64,000 bases of DNA from Hippasteria phrygiana. Its lineage: Eukaryota > Echinodermata > Asteroidea > Valvatida > Goniasteridae. The position numbers were made by a program, and so were the translations under genes. Positions 55,186 through 64,000 of this stretch are shown one piece after another. Below the pieces are notes generated by a model. That model was not told where the DNA came from and ran no database searches. It saw only the letters and a list, made by a program, of their open reading frames with translations. The stretch lies in the NCBI GenBank assembly GCA_037893225.1, contig JAZGUH010000618.1:248001-312000 (forward strand), written 5' to 3'. Each line of letters opens with the position of its first letter. Within the stretch, counting starts at the first letter, position 1.

Positions 55186-58100
55186 ATGAATCCACCGGGT
55201 AGGGACAGTCTGGTGTCCGACTCGCCACACGGCGCGGACACAGACGGGGATATAGCTCCACACGACGCAGGCCAATCGGGAGATAGGAATGGCGGACCGT
55301 TCGTTACCTTGAGCGAATTAGAATCCTTTTTGAGGGATAATCAAGGGAGTCTTCCTCGGGATAAGAGGGAGACTGGGGGGTCATCGGGATCGGAATCTCT
55401 CATGTGGGAGGACGGGGAGAAAATGAAGCCTGAGATGATAGATCAGGGGGGGCGAATTTGTTACATTCCATGTCGCATTTGCATCGATTCCCCCCAGACT
55501 AGTTATGAGTCCCTCAGTGGGCCGTCCCACGCCGCTGGCGTCGGGGTGACAGACGCTCCGTTCCACCTGGAACGTTGCCGAGTCGCACTGGCCGGTGTGG
55601 CGGGGACGGTGCTTCACTGTGGGACAACCCATGACCCTTATTCCGGCGTGTCGAACGCCGGACCCCGCGAGGGGCCGCCCGGTGCTGCGCACGGCGACGG
55701 CGCAGACGCTGCGTTCCACACGGAACGCCGCCGAGCCGCGTTCGCTGGGGCAGCGGGGGCGGAGCCTCGTGTGGAGACGGCCTGTGAGTTTCACACCGGT
55801 GCGCCCGATGGGGGGCCTCGCGGGGGGCCGCCCTGCGCCGTACACGGCGGCGAGGCAAACGCTGCGTTCCACTCGGAACGCCGTCGGGCCGCGTTCGCGG
55901 GGGCGGAGCCTTGCATAGAGGGGGCCTTTGGGTTTTGCACCAGTACGCCCAGCGGGGGACACCGGGAGGGACCACGCCGTGCTGGGTATGGCGGCGGGGC
56001 GGATACGCCGCTCCACACGGAGCGCGGTCACGCCGCGTCTGCCGACGCAGCGGGGGGTCGTCCAGAGACACCCCACATTTTCTACACCGGCGTGAGCACC
56101 GGGAGCCACGAGGAACTGACCACCAGGGCAGGCCCTGGCGCAACGGGGATTCCCCAGCCTACACGCCCCATGACGGTAACAGTAGAGCCCCCTCAACGGT
56201 GCCGGTGTGGCCAGCCACTCCGCGTGGGAGTCAATGGCGTAGAACCACTCCGCGTGGGAGTCAATGGAGAGCCACTCCGCGTGGGAGTCAATGGAGAGCC
56301 ACTCCGCGTGGGAGTCAATGGAGAGCCACTCCGCGTGGGAGTCAATGGAGAGCCACTCCGCGTGGGAGTCTATGGAGGAGAACCACTCCGCGTGGGAGTC
56401 AATGGAGAGCCACTCCGCGTGGGAGTCAATGGAGAGCCACTCCGCGTGGGAGTCTATGGGGGAGAGCCACTCCGCGTGGGAGTCTATGGAGGAGAGCCAC
56501 TCCGCGTGGGAGTCAATGGCGTAGAACCACTCCGCGTGGGAGTCAATGGAGAGCCACTCCGCGTGGGAGTCAATGGAGAGCCACTCCGCGTGGGAGTCAA
56601 TGGAGAGCCACTCCGCGTGGGAGTCTATGGAGGAGAGCCACTCCGCGTGGGAGTCAATGGCGTGGAGCCACTCCGCGTGGGAGTCTATGGGGGAGAGCCA
56701 CTCCGCGTGGGAGTCAATGGAGAGCCACTCCGCGTGGGAGTCAATGGGGAACCACTCCGCGTGGGAGTCAATGGAGAGCCACTCCGCGTGGGAGTCAATG
56801 GAGAGCCACTCCGCGTGGGAGTCAATGGGGAACCACTCCGCGTGGGAGTCAATGGAGAGCCACTCCGCGTGGGAGTCAATGGAGAGCCACTCCGCGTGGG
56901 AGTCAATGGAGAGCCACTCCGCGTGGGAGTCAATGGAGAGCCACTCCGCGTGGGAGTCAATGGAGAGCCACTCCGCGTGGGAGTCAATGGAGAGCCACTC
57001 CGCGTGGGAGTCAATGGAGAGCCACTCCGCGTGGGAGTCTATGGAGGAGAGCCACTCCGCGTGGGAGTCAATGGCGTGGAGCCACTCCGCGTGGGAGTCA
57101 ATGGCGTGGAGCCACTCCGCGTGGGAGTCAATGGAGAGCCACTCCGCGTGGGAGTCAATGGAGAGCCACTCCGCGTGGGAGTCAATGGAGAGCCACTCCG
57201 CGTGGGAGTCAATGGAGAGCCACTCCGCGTGGGAGTCTATGGAGGAGAACCACTCCGCGTGGGAGTCAATGGAGAGCCACTCCGCGTGGGAGTCAATGGA
57301 GAGCCACTCCGCGTGGGAGTCTATGGGGGAGAGCCACTCCGCGTGGGAGTCTATGGAGGAGAGCCACTCCGCGTGGGAGTCAATGGCGTAGAACCACTCC
57401 GCGTGGGAGTCAATGGAGAGCCACTCCGCGTGGGAGTCAATGGAGAGCCACTCCGCGTGGGAGTCAATGGAGAGCCACTCCGCGTGGGAGTCTATGGAGG
57501 AGAGCCACTCCGCGTGGGAGTCAATGGCGTGGAGCCACTCCGCGTGGGAGTCTATGGGGGAGAGCCACTCCGCGTGGGAGTCAATGGAGAGCCATTCCGC
57601 GTGGGAGTCAATGGGGAACCACTCCGCGTGGGAGTCAATGGAGAGCCACTCCGCGTGGGAGTCAATGGCGCAGAACCACTCCGCGTGGGAGTCAATGGAG
57701 AGCCACTCCGCGTGGGAGTCAATGGCGCGGAGCCACTCCGCGTAGGAGTCTATGGAGGAGAGCCACTCCGCGTGGGAGTCAATGGCGCGGAGGCAATCCG
57801 CACGGGAGTCTATGGAGGAGAACCACTCCGCGTGGAAGTCAATGGAGTGAGACAGCCCAGTCGGGAGGGGAGACCCGGGATCGCGGGGTGGCACCACACG
57901 GAGCCCCCATGCGGGACCGAGGCACCATCCACCACCAAGGGGGCACAGACTACCCCTGGCACCTGCGGTGCCGCCGGACGAGCGGGGGACATGCCAACAC
58001 CACCACCCGGGATGAGAAGGGGGACAGCGGGACCTTCCGACCCGGGGGGTCGGAGGCCAATGATGTTTCCCGACAGGTTCGACGGAGGCTCGTCGTGGTC

Positions 58101-61100
58101 CGATTACCTGATCCACTTCGAGAGCGTCGCGGCAGTCAACCATTGGAGCGAGGCCGAGAAGGCGATGTTCCTGGCTTCTCATTTGAGGGGCACGGCCCAA
58201 GAGGCACTTGCGGATATGGCGCCGGAGGGGCGAACGGAATATGCCTCCATCCTCGAGACCTTCGAACAACGGTTCGGGGTGGCTGCCCAGATCCCCTTAC
58301 ACCGGGTGCAGTTGTCGATGCGCTTGAGAGGCCGCGACGAGTCACTCGGCAGCTTGGGACAGTCGATTCGAAGACTAATTTACAAGAGCTACCCGAAGCT
58401 GCCCACGCAGGCCCGCGAAGATCTGGCGGTGGAGGCGTTTCGCAACGCCCTGGGGAACGAACAGCTGCAACGCCACATCTTCTCTAGGAGGGCGGCAACT
58501 CTGACCGAGGCAGTCGCCCTTGCGGCCGAGATGGAGGCCTTCCTCGAGGCACAGGCGCGCCAGAAGGGGAGGTCAGGGACCAAGGACGTCCGGCTAGTAA
58601 CTCAGCCCCCAGCCGAGGAGCCCGGGCCTGCCGCCGGGACTGGGGATGTGCAGGCCGCCCGCCCCCGGGTGGAGTGCTACGGATGCCACGAGTTCGGGCA
58701 CATACGACGGTACTGCCCCAAGCGGAAGTCTGCTTCCGACCGGCAGCGAGGACCGACGGGGACAACGCCGAGACGCCAGGCCCCAAGCGGAGAGCCGGCG
58801 GCTCCAGCCCGAGTGACCAGTGCGAACTACATCACGGGCAAGGTCGCCGGGATATCCGTGCGCCTCCTCCTTGATACCGGGGCGGCGGTAAGCTTGTTGT
58901 CCGAGAGGGTCTATGGCACCTTGGATGAGACGGAGAGGCCGAGACTCCTTCGTTCCGCGCCGGCCCTGAGAATGGCAGACGGGAGCTCCATGCCAGCGAG
59001 GGGGGTGGCCGACTTCAAACTGCAGGTCGGGGGTCAACTTCTGAACCACGCCTGTGCGGTGGCCGATATAGAGCCAGACGTGATACTCGGGATCGACTTC
59101 CTGTCAAGATACCGTTGCGAATGGCGATGGGGGGATGGCGTAGTCGTGGTCGACGGGGAGGCCGTTCCCCTGGAGGGTTCCCGACGGCGGCCGATGGTGG
59201 CCAGGGTACAGGTGATGGAGAATATGGTGGTACCGGCAGGTCACGAGGCGATTATCGCGGGCGGAGTGGCTGCTGGGCCACGGATGGGAGTCGGGATGGT
59301 GTACCCGAACTTGGGGGCCACAGACAGTTGTCAGATTGCGGTCGCCACGGGCCTGGTCGATACTGGGAATGGGACCGTGCCGATCCGAGTGTTCAACCCG
59401 ACGACCGACCCCGTCAGCGTTTACAAAGGGAGTCGCCTGGCTTTATTTTCGCCAATGGACGACTTTGACGTGATGGAACTTGGCGACGGACGGCCGAGAA
59501 CGGCTACCGGGCATTCTTTTTCCCCCCCAGCGAGTGTCCGAACGGAAGTGCCGGCTCATCTCGGAGACCTCTTGGACCGGGGCGCGGTGAACCTCGGTCC
59601 GGCCGAGCATGCCCGGTTGGCAGAATTGCTGACGGAGTTCTCGGAAGCGTTCACGGGCCCGGACGGCAAGCTCGGTCGGACGAACCTGGCCCAGCATGCG
59701 ATCGACACCGGAGCAGCCAACCCCATACGCCAGCCGCCAAGGAGACTACCCATGCACAAGCGGCGGGAGGCAGAGAAGCAAGTTGAACAGATGTTGCAGG
59801 AGGGTGTTGTGGAGCCGTCCAATAGTCCTTGGTCGTCACCGGTCGTCCTTGTAAAAAAAAAGGACGGTTCCATTCGATTTTGCGTGGACTATCGCAAGGT
59901 CAACGAGGTGACGCTGAAGGACGCGTACCCCATCCCCCGAATCGAGGACAACTTGGACGCCCTGGACGGGGCGAAGTGGTTCAGCACACTCGACCTAGCC
60001 AGCGGATACTGGCAGGTCGGCCTGGACAAGGGGGACCGAGAGAAGACGGCCTTCGGCATGCAGAACGGCTTGTACCAATTTACAGTAATGCCATTCGGGC
60101 TCTGCAACGCTCCAGCGACATTCGAACGGCTAATGGAGCGGGTGCTGAGGGGACTTCAGTGGCAGATAGCGGTGGTCTATCTGGACGACGTGATCGTGTG
60201 GGGGTCCGACTTCGAGGAACACTATCAGAGGCTGGCCACCGTGTTGGGCCGGTTCCGGGCCACGGGGTTGAAGCTGAAACCAAAAAAATGCGATCTGTTC
60301 AAGACGGAAGTGTCCTTCCTGGGCCACAAGGTTTCAGCCGAAGGGGTGAGCACAGACCCCGAAAAAGTCACCGTCATCAGGAAGTGGCCACAGCCGGCGA
60401 ACCTGACCCAAGTCCGGAGCTTCCTGGGCCTCGCGTCGTACTACCGACGTTTCATCGCAGACTTCGCCGAGATCGCTCGTCCCCTCCACGCCCTTACCAA
60501 CAAGAGTCAGAAGACCTTTGCCTGGTCCAGCTCCTGTCAGTCGGCCTTTGAGCACCTCAAGGACGCGCTGGCTACGACGCCGGTGTTACGGTACCCGAAC
60601 ACGGAGCGTCGCTACATCCTGGACACGGACGCCAGCCACTGCACCATTGGAGCGGTGTTGTCACAGGAAGGGGATGATGGGGAAAGGGTGATTGCCTACG
60701 GCAGCCACGCCTTGTCCAAGGCCGAGCGCAACTACTGCACCACACGGAGAGAGTTGCTGGCCGCGGTCCACTTCATCCATTATTTCAAACATTACCTCCT
60801 GGGCAAGCGTTTCCTGCTCAGAACGGACCACGGCTCCTTACGGTGGCTATTCAACTTCCGCGAACCCGAAGGACAGGTGGCCAGATGGATCCAAAGGCTG
60901 GGGTGTTACGAATTTGACATCGAGCACCGAGCGGGCAAGAAACACATCAACGCCGACGCCGTCTCCAGGATCCCGTGTGGCCAGTGCGGACGGTCAAGAG
61001 AGCAGGGCCAGGAATGCTACACCGGGGAGGGCCAGAGTAGTACCGGGGAGGCACAAGTGGACGGACTGGTGGGAGCTGTCGGCGAGTCCGGACGGAAACG

Positions 61101-63603
61101 GGCCACTGCCTCAGAACAACTCCTGGAGACATGGGACCCCGAGGAACTGGCGCGGGAGCAACGCAGCGACCCCGAACTGGGCAAGCTCATGCAGTGGCTG
61201 GAGGAGGCGGTCCCCCGACCCGGCTGGACGGATGTCTCGGCGCTGGACGAGGGTACCAAGTTCTGGTGGGCCAAGTGGCAAAGGCTACGGCTGGCCCGTG
61301 GGGTCCTACAGCTAAGATGGGAACAGCCCGGCGGGGGACCCCCGACGTGGAAGGTCGTGGTCCCAAAGGGGAAGGTGGAGGACGTCATGAGGTTGGTCCA
61401 TGACAACAGAACCTCGGGCCACTTGGGGGTCGCCCGGACGGTCGCACGACTGAAGCAGGCCTCCGTGTACTGGAGAGGGATGCAACGCCAGGCGGAAGAG
61501 TGGTGTCGGAAGTGCCACAAGTGTGGCTCGAAGAAGTCGCCTCCCAGACCCCGGAAGGCCCCACTCCAACAATACTTAGTAGGGGCCCCGATGGAGCGCC
61601 TGGCAATTGACCTGACGGGCAGACTTCCGAAGACGGGGGCCGGGAACACGGGCATCATGGTGGTCGCTGACTACTTCACGAAGTGGGTGGAGGCCTTTCC
61701 CATCCCCGACAAAACGTCAGAAACCGTCGCCAGGGTCCTCGTCGAACAGGTTGTCACGCGGTTCGGCACCCCCCTAGAAATCCATACGGATCAGGGGAGG
61801 GAGTTCGAAGCCGGACTGTTCCAGGGAGTCTGTAGGCTGCTCGGCATTCAAAAGACCCGTACTACGCCGTTCCACCCCCAGTCAGACGGGATGGTGGAGC
61901 GGTTTAACCGCACGGTCAAGACGATACTGAGCCTGTTCGTCGACGAGAACCAGGACGACTGGGACGAACACCTGCCGTATGTCATGATGGCGTACCGTTC
62001 CTCTCAACACGACAGCACCAAACTCACGCCGAACCTGCTCATGCTCGGCCGGGAAGTCAGGCTCCCCCTGGACCTCGTGGTGGGGCTCCCGGAAGAGCGA
62101 TCGGCACGCGTGGTAGTGCCCGACTACGTGGATGGGCTGAGGAGGAAGATGGAGCGTGCCCACGAGTTCGCCCGGCGTCACCTACAGAGCAGCCAGACCT
62201 ACCAGAAACGACAGTACGACCGTCGGGCCGAAGGGGCTGGGTATGAGCTAGGCCAACCGGTGTGGCTGTACACCCCCGCCAAGAAAGTGGGTCGCACGCC
62301 CAAGCTGCAGTGTTGGTGGGACGGACCGTTCGTGGTGACGAAGAGAATGGACGACGTCACTTACCGGGTCCAGAAGTCCCCTCGGGCTAAAGCCAAGGTG
62401 ATCCATTACAACCGGCTGAAACCATACCTGGGCGACGCCGATGTGGGCTGGTGGGAGCGTACCACTCGGGGATCTCGGGCGGAAGAAGGCAGTACCACCA
62501 CGGAGGGACCGCCGGGGACACCGGACCGATCGGGGGTCCCATTATCGGACCCGGCGAACGAAGCTGCCCCGGACGACCAGGCGAACAGCGGGGAAGGTCA
62601 AGACCCCGGGATGGCCCCGACTCCCTACGGGGAGGGGACACCACCACCGGCCGAGACGACGGCGACGACCCCCGACGAGCCGAGCGGGACGGAACCGGAG
62701 TCCGGCGAAGTGGCCGGCGAGGCGGCGGGGGAAGGCGAGCCGGCACCTCCTACGCCATCGGAACCGGCTACCGGCAGAGTCACTAGGGCCGGACGGAGAA
62801 TTATCCGTCCCAGTCGATATTGCCTCCACCTAACTGACCTTCCTTCTTTTCCCCCCTGCAGGATGGATCAGGTGAGATGTCCCCACTGTGACAGGACGTT
62901 CAACCAGCGCCATAATCTCCGGAGGCACCTCCGGACGGCGTGCAGGGTACTCCACCCCGAATGTCCCTACGCTTGTGCCCGGGGGTGCGGAAGGACCTTC
63001 TATAGGAGGGACGTCCGGGAGCGACATCACCACTATTGTGCGGGGAGTTTTGTGGGATCGGTGGGTGCGGAGGTCGACGAACTCGACGTCCACGCCAGCG
63101 ACGAGGAGATGGACGCCGCTCCACCCCCTCCGCCGCCGACGTCCCACCGGGGGGGCCGTAACCACCCGGAACAGCCCCCCCCACGCTACCACACCACGCG
63201 CGGGGCGGTCGCCCTCACCGCCACGCCTCACTCGGCAAGGGAGTCACCAGGTCCCGGGGTCTCCCAGCCGGTCGGGGGACCGCGGCCCCTCGGAACGCTT
63301 CTCCCGACCACCCCATTCGGAACATTCCTCGGAGGGACGACCATCTGGGTCGGGGAGCCGTGTCCGTGCGCAACGCTCCCCGGCGGGGCCCCCCCCACGA
63401 GGCCGTTGGAACCGGCGCCGGGGCGGGAGGGGTCGACCGGTCCGAGCGGAGGGCGGGGTGCCGATGAGACCCTCTGCGCCCCCCGATGCCCCCTTGCCAC
63501 AGTGGGACGGACGCCCTCTTCTTCTTCCGGCCGGTACCAGCGTGCACTTCCCGGACGGGAGGCGACTCCAGCTGAGCAGAGCCGCGGCCGTCCGGACGCC
63601 TAG
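55186..63603 (+). CDS. Gag-Pol polyprotein of a Ty3/Gypsy retrotransposon
   Basis: The single open frame extends back to an ATG inside the LTR (55069); ATG 55186 after the leader (MNPPGRDS) is the likely start. Order (numbered from 55069): ~50-residue repeats (about 155-345), EPLRVGVNG-type array (about 383-925), Gag capsid-like region (about 1000-1165), CCHC knuckle CYGCHEFGHIRRYC (~1203), aspartic protease LLLDTGAAVSLL (~1267), reverse transcriptase with FCVDYRKVN, MPFGLCNAPATF and YLDDVIVWG (~1704), RNase H (DTDAS, ~1851), integrase with an HHCC finger (~2110-2155) and D, D-35-E residues, then a GPY/F-like WWDGPFVV. After ~2470 it is Pro/Thr/Glu-rich, then runs into a zinc-finger segment. 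All key motifs look intact, so the copy may be young. A fused Gag-Pol without stop or shift is known in some Gypsy lineages. Confidence 0.9.
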   Translation: MNPPGRDSLVSDSPHGADTDGDIAPHDAGQSGDRNGGPFVTLSELESFLRDNQGSLPRDKRETGGSSGSESLMWEDGEKMKPEMIDQGGRICYIPCRICIDSPQTSYESLSGPSHAAGVGVTDAPFHLERCRVALAGVAGTVLHCGTTHDPYSGVSNAGPREGPPGAAHGDGADAAFHTERRRAAFAGAAGAEPRVETACEFHTGAPDGGPRGGPPCAVHGGEANAAFHSERRRAAFAGAEPCIEGAFGFCTSTPSGGHREGPRRAGYGGGADTPLHTERGHAASADAAGGRPETPHIFYTGVSTGSHEELTTRAGPGATGIPQPTRPMTVTVEPPQRCRCGQPLRVGVNGVEPLRVGVNGEPLRVGVNGEPLRVGVNGEPLRVGVNGEPLRVGVYGGEPLRVGVNGEPLRVGVNGEPLRVGVYGGEPLRVGVYGGEPLRVGVNGVEPLRVGVNGEPLRVGVNGEPLRVGVNGEPLRVGVYGGEPLRVGVNGVEPLRVGVYGGEPLRVGVNGEPLRVGVNGEPLRVGVNGEPLRVGVNGEPLRVGVNGEPLRVGVNGEPLRVGVNGEPLRVGVNGEPLRVGVNGEPLRVGVNGEPLRVGVNGEPLRVGVNGEPLRVGVYGGEPLRVGVNGVEPLRVGVNGVEPLRVGVNGEPLRVGVNGEPLRVGVNGEPLRVGVNGEPLRVGVYGGEPLRVGVNGEPLRVGVNGEPLRVGVYGGEPLRVGVYGGEPLRVGVNGVEPLRVGVNGEPLRVGVNGEPLRVGVNGEPLRVGVYGGEPLRVGVNGVEPLRVGVYGGEPLRVGVNGEPFRVGVNGEPLRVGVNGEPLRVGVNGAEPLRVGVNGEPLRVGVNGAEPLRVGVYGGEPLRVGVNGAEAIRTGVYGGEPLRVEVNGVRQPSREGRPGIAGWHHTEPPCGTEAPSTTKGAQTTPGTCGAAGRAGDMPTPPPGMRRGTAGPSDPGGRRPMMFPDRFDGGSSWSDYLIHFESVAAVNHWSEAEKAMFLASHLRGTAQEALADMAPEGRTEYASILETFEQRFGVAAQIPLHRVQLSMRLRGRDESLGSLGQSIRRLIYKSYPKLPTQAREDLAVEAFRNALGNEQLQRHIFSRRAATLTEAVALAAEMEAFLEAQARQKGRSGTKDVRLVTQPPAEEPGPAAGTGDVQAARPRVECYGCHEFGHIRRYCPKRKSASDRQRGPTGTTPRRQAPSGEPAAPARVTSANYITGKVAGISVRLLLDTGAAVSLLSERVYGTLDETERPRLLRSAPALRMADGSSMPARGVADFKLQVGGQLLNHACAVADIEPDVILGIDFLSRYRCEWRWGDGVVVVDGEAVPLEGSRRRPMVARVQVMENMVVPAGHEAIIAGGVAAGPRMGVGMVYPNLGATDSCQIAVATGLVDTGNGTVPIRVFNPTTDPVSVYKGSRLALFSPMDDFDVMELGDGRPRTATGHSFSPPASVRTEVPAHLGDLLDRGAVNLGPAEHARLAELLTEFSEAFTGPDGKLGRTNLAQHAIDTGAANPIRQPPRRLPMHKRREAEKQVEQMLQEGVVEPSNSPWSSPVVLVKKKDGSIRFCVDYRKVNEVTLKDAYPIPRIEDNLDALDGAKWFSTLDLASGYWQVGLDKGDREKTAFGMQNGLYQFTVMPFGLCNAPATFERLMERVLRGLQWQIAVVYLDDVIVWGSDFEEHYQRLATVLGRFRATGLKLKPKKCDLFKTEVSFLGHKVSAEGVSTDPEKVTVIRKWPQPANLTQVRSFLGLASYYRRFIADFAEIARPLHALTNKSQKTFAWSSSCQSAFEHLKDALATTPVLRYPNTERRYILDTDASHCTIGAVLSQEGDDGERVIAYGSHALSKAERNYCTTRRELLAAVHFIHYFKHYLLGKRFLLRTDHGSLRWLFNFREPEGQVARWIQRLGCYEFDIEHRAGKKHINADAVSRIPCGQCGRSREQGQECYTGEGQSSTGEAQVDGLVGAVGESGRKRATASEQLLETWDPEELAREQRSDPELGKLMQWLEEAVPRPGWTDVSALDEGTKFWWAKWQRLRLARGVLQLRWEQPGGGPPTWKVVVPKGKVEDVMRLVHDNRTSGHLGVARTVARLKQASVYWRGMQRQAEEWCRKCHKCGSKKSPPRPRKAPLQQYLVGAPMERLAIDLTGRLPKTGAGNTGIMVVADYFTKWVEAFPIPDKTSETVARVLVEQVVTRFGTPLEIHTDQGREFEAGLFQGVCRLLGIQKTRTTPFHPQSDGMVERFNRTVKTILSLFVDENQDDWDEHLPYVMMAYRSSQHDSTKLTPNLLMLGREVRLPLDLVVGLPEERSARVVVPDYVDGLRRKMERAHEFARRHLQSSQTYQKRQYDRRAEGAGYELGQPVWLYTPAKKVGRTPKLQCWWDGPFVVTKRMDDVTYRVQKSPRAKAKVIHYNRLKPYLGDADVGWWERTTRGSRAEEGSTTTEGPPGTPDRSGVPLSDPANEAAPDDQANSGEGQDPGMAPTPYGEGTPPPAETTATTPDEPSGTEPESGEVAGEAAGEGEPAPPTPSEPATGRVTRAGRRIIRPSRYCLHLTDLPSFPPCRMDQVRCPHCDRTFNQRHNLRRHLRTACRVLHPECPYACARGCGRTFYRRDVRERHHHYCAGSFVGSVGAEVDELDVHASDEEMDAAPPPPPPTSHRGGRNHPEQPPPRYHTTRGAVALTATPHSARESPGPGVSQPVGGPRPLGTLLPTTPFGTFLGGTTIWVGEPCPCATLPGGAPPTRPLEPAPGREGSTGPSGGRGADETLCAPRCPLATVGRTPSSSSGRYQRALPGREATPAEQSRGRPDA
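55545..56105 (+). repeat. Four ~50-residue imperfect repeats in Gag
   Basis: Units share FH-ERRRAAFAGA, a -G-P-GG-R-GPP segment and a following HGG-A. They are diverged, unlike the short array that follows. The function is unknown; they may be a disordered spacer. Confidence 0.7.
56213..57840 (+). repeat. 27/30/33-bp tandem array encoding EPLRVGVNG units
   Basis: About 55-60 units, each with CACTCCGCGTGGGAGTC plus AATGGAGAGC, AATGGCGTGGAGC or TATGGAGGAGAGC. Lengths are all multiples of three, so the Gag frame and several other frames stay open (MESHSAWES in another plus frame, SIDSHAEWL on minus). Units form higher-order blocks: two ~300-bp stretches repeat the same order of variants. Such arrays are collapse-prone in assemblies. 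Confidence 0.95.
62830..62862 (+). promoter_or_regulatory. Strong splice acceptor inside gag-pol
   Basis: CTAACTGAC (branch-point-like) is followed by CTTCCTTCTTTTCCCCCCTGCAG, with the junction at 62861/62862 and ATGGATCAG starting at 62863. A C/T-rich tract of this quality within coding DNA is unlikely by chance and suggests a spliced mRNA for the downstream frame. Confidence 0.55.
62863..63603 (+). CDS. Downstream zinc-finger frame (ORF3) of the retrotransposon
   Basis: From the ATG just after the acceptor, in the same frame as pol: RCPHCDRTFNQRHNLRRHL is a C2H2 finger (C-x2-C-x12-H-x3/5-C/H), then CPYACARGCGRTFYRRDVRERHHHYC, a second C/H cluster. A DE-rich and Pro-rich region follows. The frame to 63603 gives 246 residues, but the sequence after a C8 run (63175-63182) reads more convincingly in the overlapping frame ending at 63955. 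Could be a nucleic-acid-binding accessory protein; no transmembrane segment marks it as an envelope. Confidence 0.5.
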   Translation: MDQVRCPHCDRTFNQRHNLRRHLRTACRVLHPECPYACARGCGRTFYRRDVRERHHHYCAGSFVGSVGAEVDELDVHASDEEMDAAPPPPPPTSHRGGRNHPEQPPPRYHTTRGAVALTATPHSARESPGPGVSQPVGGPRPLGTLLPTTPFGTFLGGTTIWVGEPCPCATLPGGAPPTRPLEPAPGREGSTGPSGGRGADETLCAPRCPLATVGRTPSSSSGRYQRALPGREATPAEQSRGRPDA

Positions 63604-63955
63604 CATCACACGGGACTCCGCCACCCACATGGAAACGGCCCTCTGCGAACACCTCAGGGAGGAGTGGCGGTTAGAGCACACGCCCCACGGGGTGGATGCC
63701 CGTGGCCACCGGCTGGGGCGGACACGAGTGATCCATACCTACGAGGCCCCCGTCCACCTCCTCCAGACGTACCAGGGGCAGCAGTATGGCCAATACTTAG
63801 TAGATCCCTCCGTGTCCGCCCAGCCCTCTCTGGGGGGACTGCTACCACCCGGAGCGCCGCCACCCCCGCGCTACCCCAACAACGTACCACGTCGCTTCTG
63901 GGAGGAACTGTTCCGGCAGACGGAAGTCCAACGGCAGCCTCCACCTACCAGCTGA
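63183..63955 (+). CDS. Overlapping frame, likely continuation of ORF3
   Basis: This frame (open from 62888) becomes protein-like after the C8 run: Arg/Ser/Pro-rich, then PLPQWDGRPLLLPAGTSVHF, HLREEWRLEHTPHG, GQQYGQYLVDPS, RRFWEELFRQTEVQ and stop TGA at 63953-63955. The other frame over the same DNA is low-complexity. A one-base indel at the C run, programmed shift, or splice could join them. No homologue is recognised. Confidence 0.4.
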
Positions 63956-64000
63956 ACTGGATGTTGTTTTCCCTTCCCCCCCTGGACTTTTGTGTAACCC
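63956..64000. other. Element 3' untranslated sequence, cut by window end
   Basis: Starts GGATGTTGTTTTCCC and contains a C run and TGGACTTTTGTGTAACCC. No polypurine tract or LTR start is reached. Confidence 0.4.

Noticed and set aside
55381..58269. 962-residue minus-strand frame over the retroelement
   Set aside because: It is a shadow of the Gag repeat array, whose unit lengths are multiples of three and lack stops in this frame; the SIDSHAEWL repeats have no independent support.
55911..58487. 858-residue plus-strand frame and MESHSAWES frames
   Set aside because: Alternative frames of the same array; only the frame continuing into capsid, protease and polymerase is supported.

Overview
This is animal nuclear DNA. 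Genes are split by GT-AG introns, non-coding DNA is AT-rich, and transposable elements, minisatellites and long G or C runs are dense. The mixture (a monoamine oxidase gene, a HHIP-like gene, and P, piggyBac, hAT, Crypton and ISL2EU-type elements with a Ty3/Gypsy element) fits a marine invertebrate, probably a deuterostome such as an echinoderm or cephalochordate. That placement is inference; nothing here fixes the species.

Layout. (1) 1-7.2 kb holds no host gene and is filled with short inverted-repeat elements and a decayed Crypton-type exon. (2) 7.25-29.17 kb, plus strand, is a complete 16-exon monoamine oxidase gene (522 codons, all splice phases compatible). Its introns carry many MITEs, two minisatellites, a second Crypton-type copy and a 1.7-kb THAP/SAP DNA transposon relic. 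(3) 29.2-32.6 kb is the gap between two convergent genes. (4) 32.57-45.17 kb, minus strand, is an 8-exon HHIP-like gene (762 codons): secretion signal, Cys-rich folate-receptor-like region, glucose/sorbosone-dehydrogenase-type propeller and a C-terminal NTR module. (5) 46.19-53.11 kb is an inactivated P-element-type transposon with 37-bp terminal inverted repeats and an exact 8-bp target duplication. It contains a 1,431-bp tandem duplication and a separate 593-bp hAT-type insertion. (6) From 54.77 kb to the window end is a GC-rich Ty3/Gypsy LTR retrotransposon: 5' LTR, primer-binding site, one intact gag-pol frame with a very large 9-11-residue repeat array, and a downstream zinc-finger reading frame behind a strong splice acceptor. 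Its 3' LTR is outside the window.

The two host genes do not obviously share a pathway. MAO would be a mitochondrial outer-membrane amine oxidase and the HHIP-like protein a secreted protein. The most unusual items are the P-element copy, the retroelement's extra spliced-looking frame and repeated Gag, the exon-5 end duplications inside the MAO gene, the C-terminal NTR module on the HHIP-like protein, and the compact THAP/SAP element.
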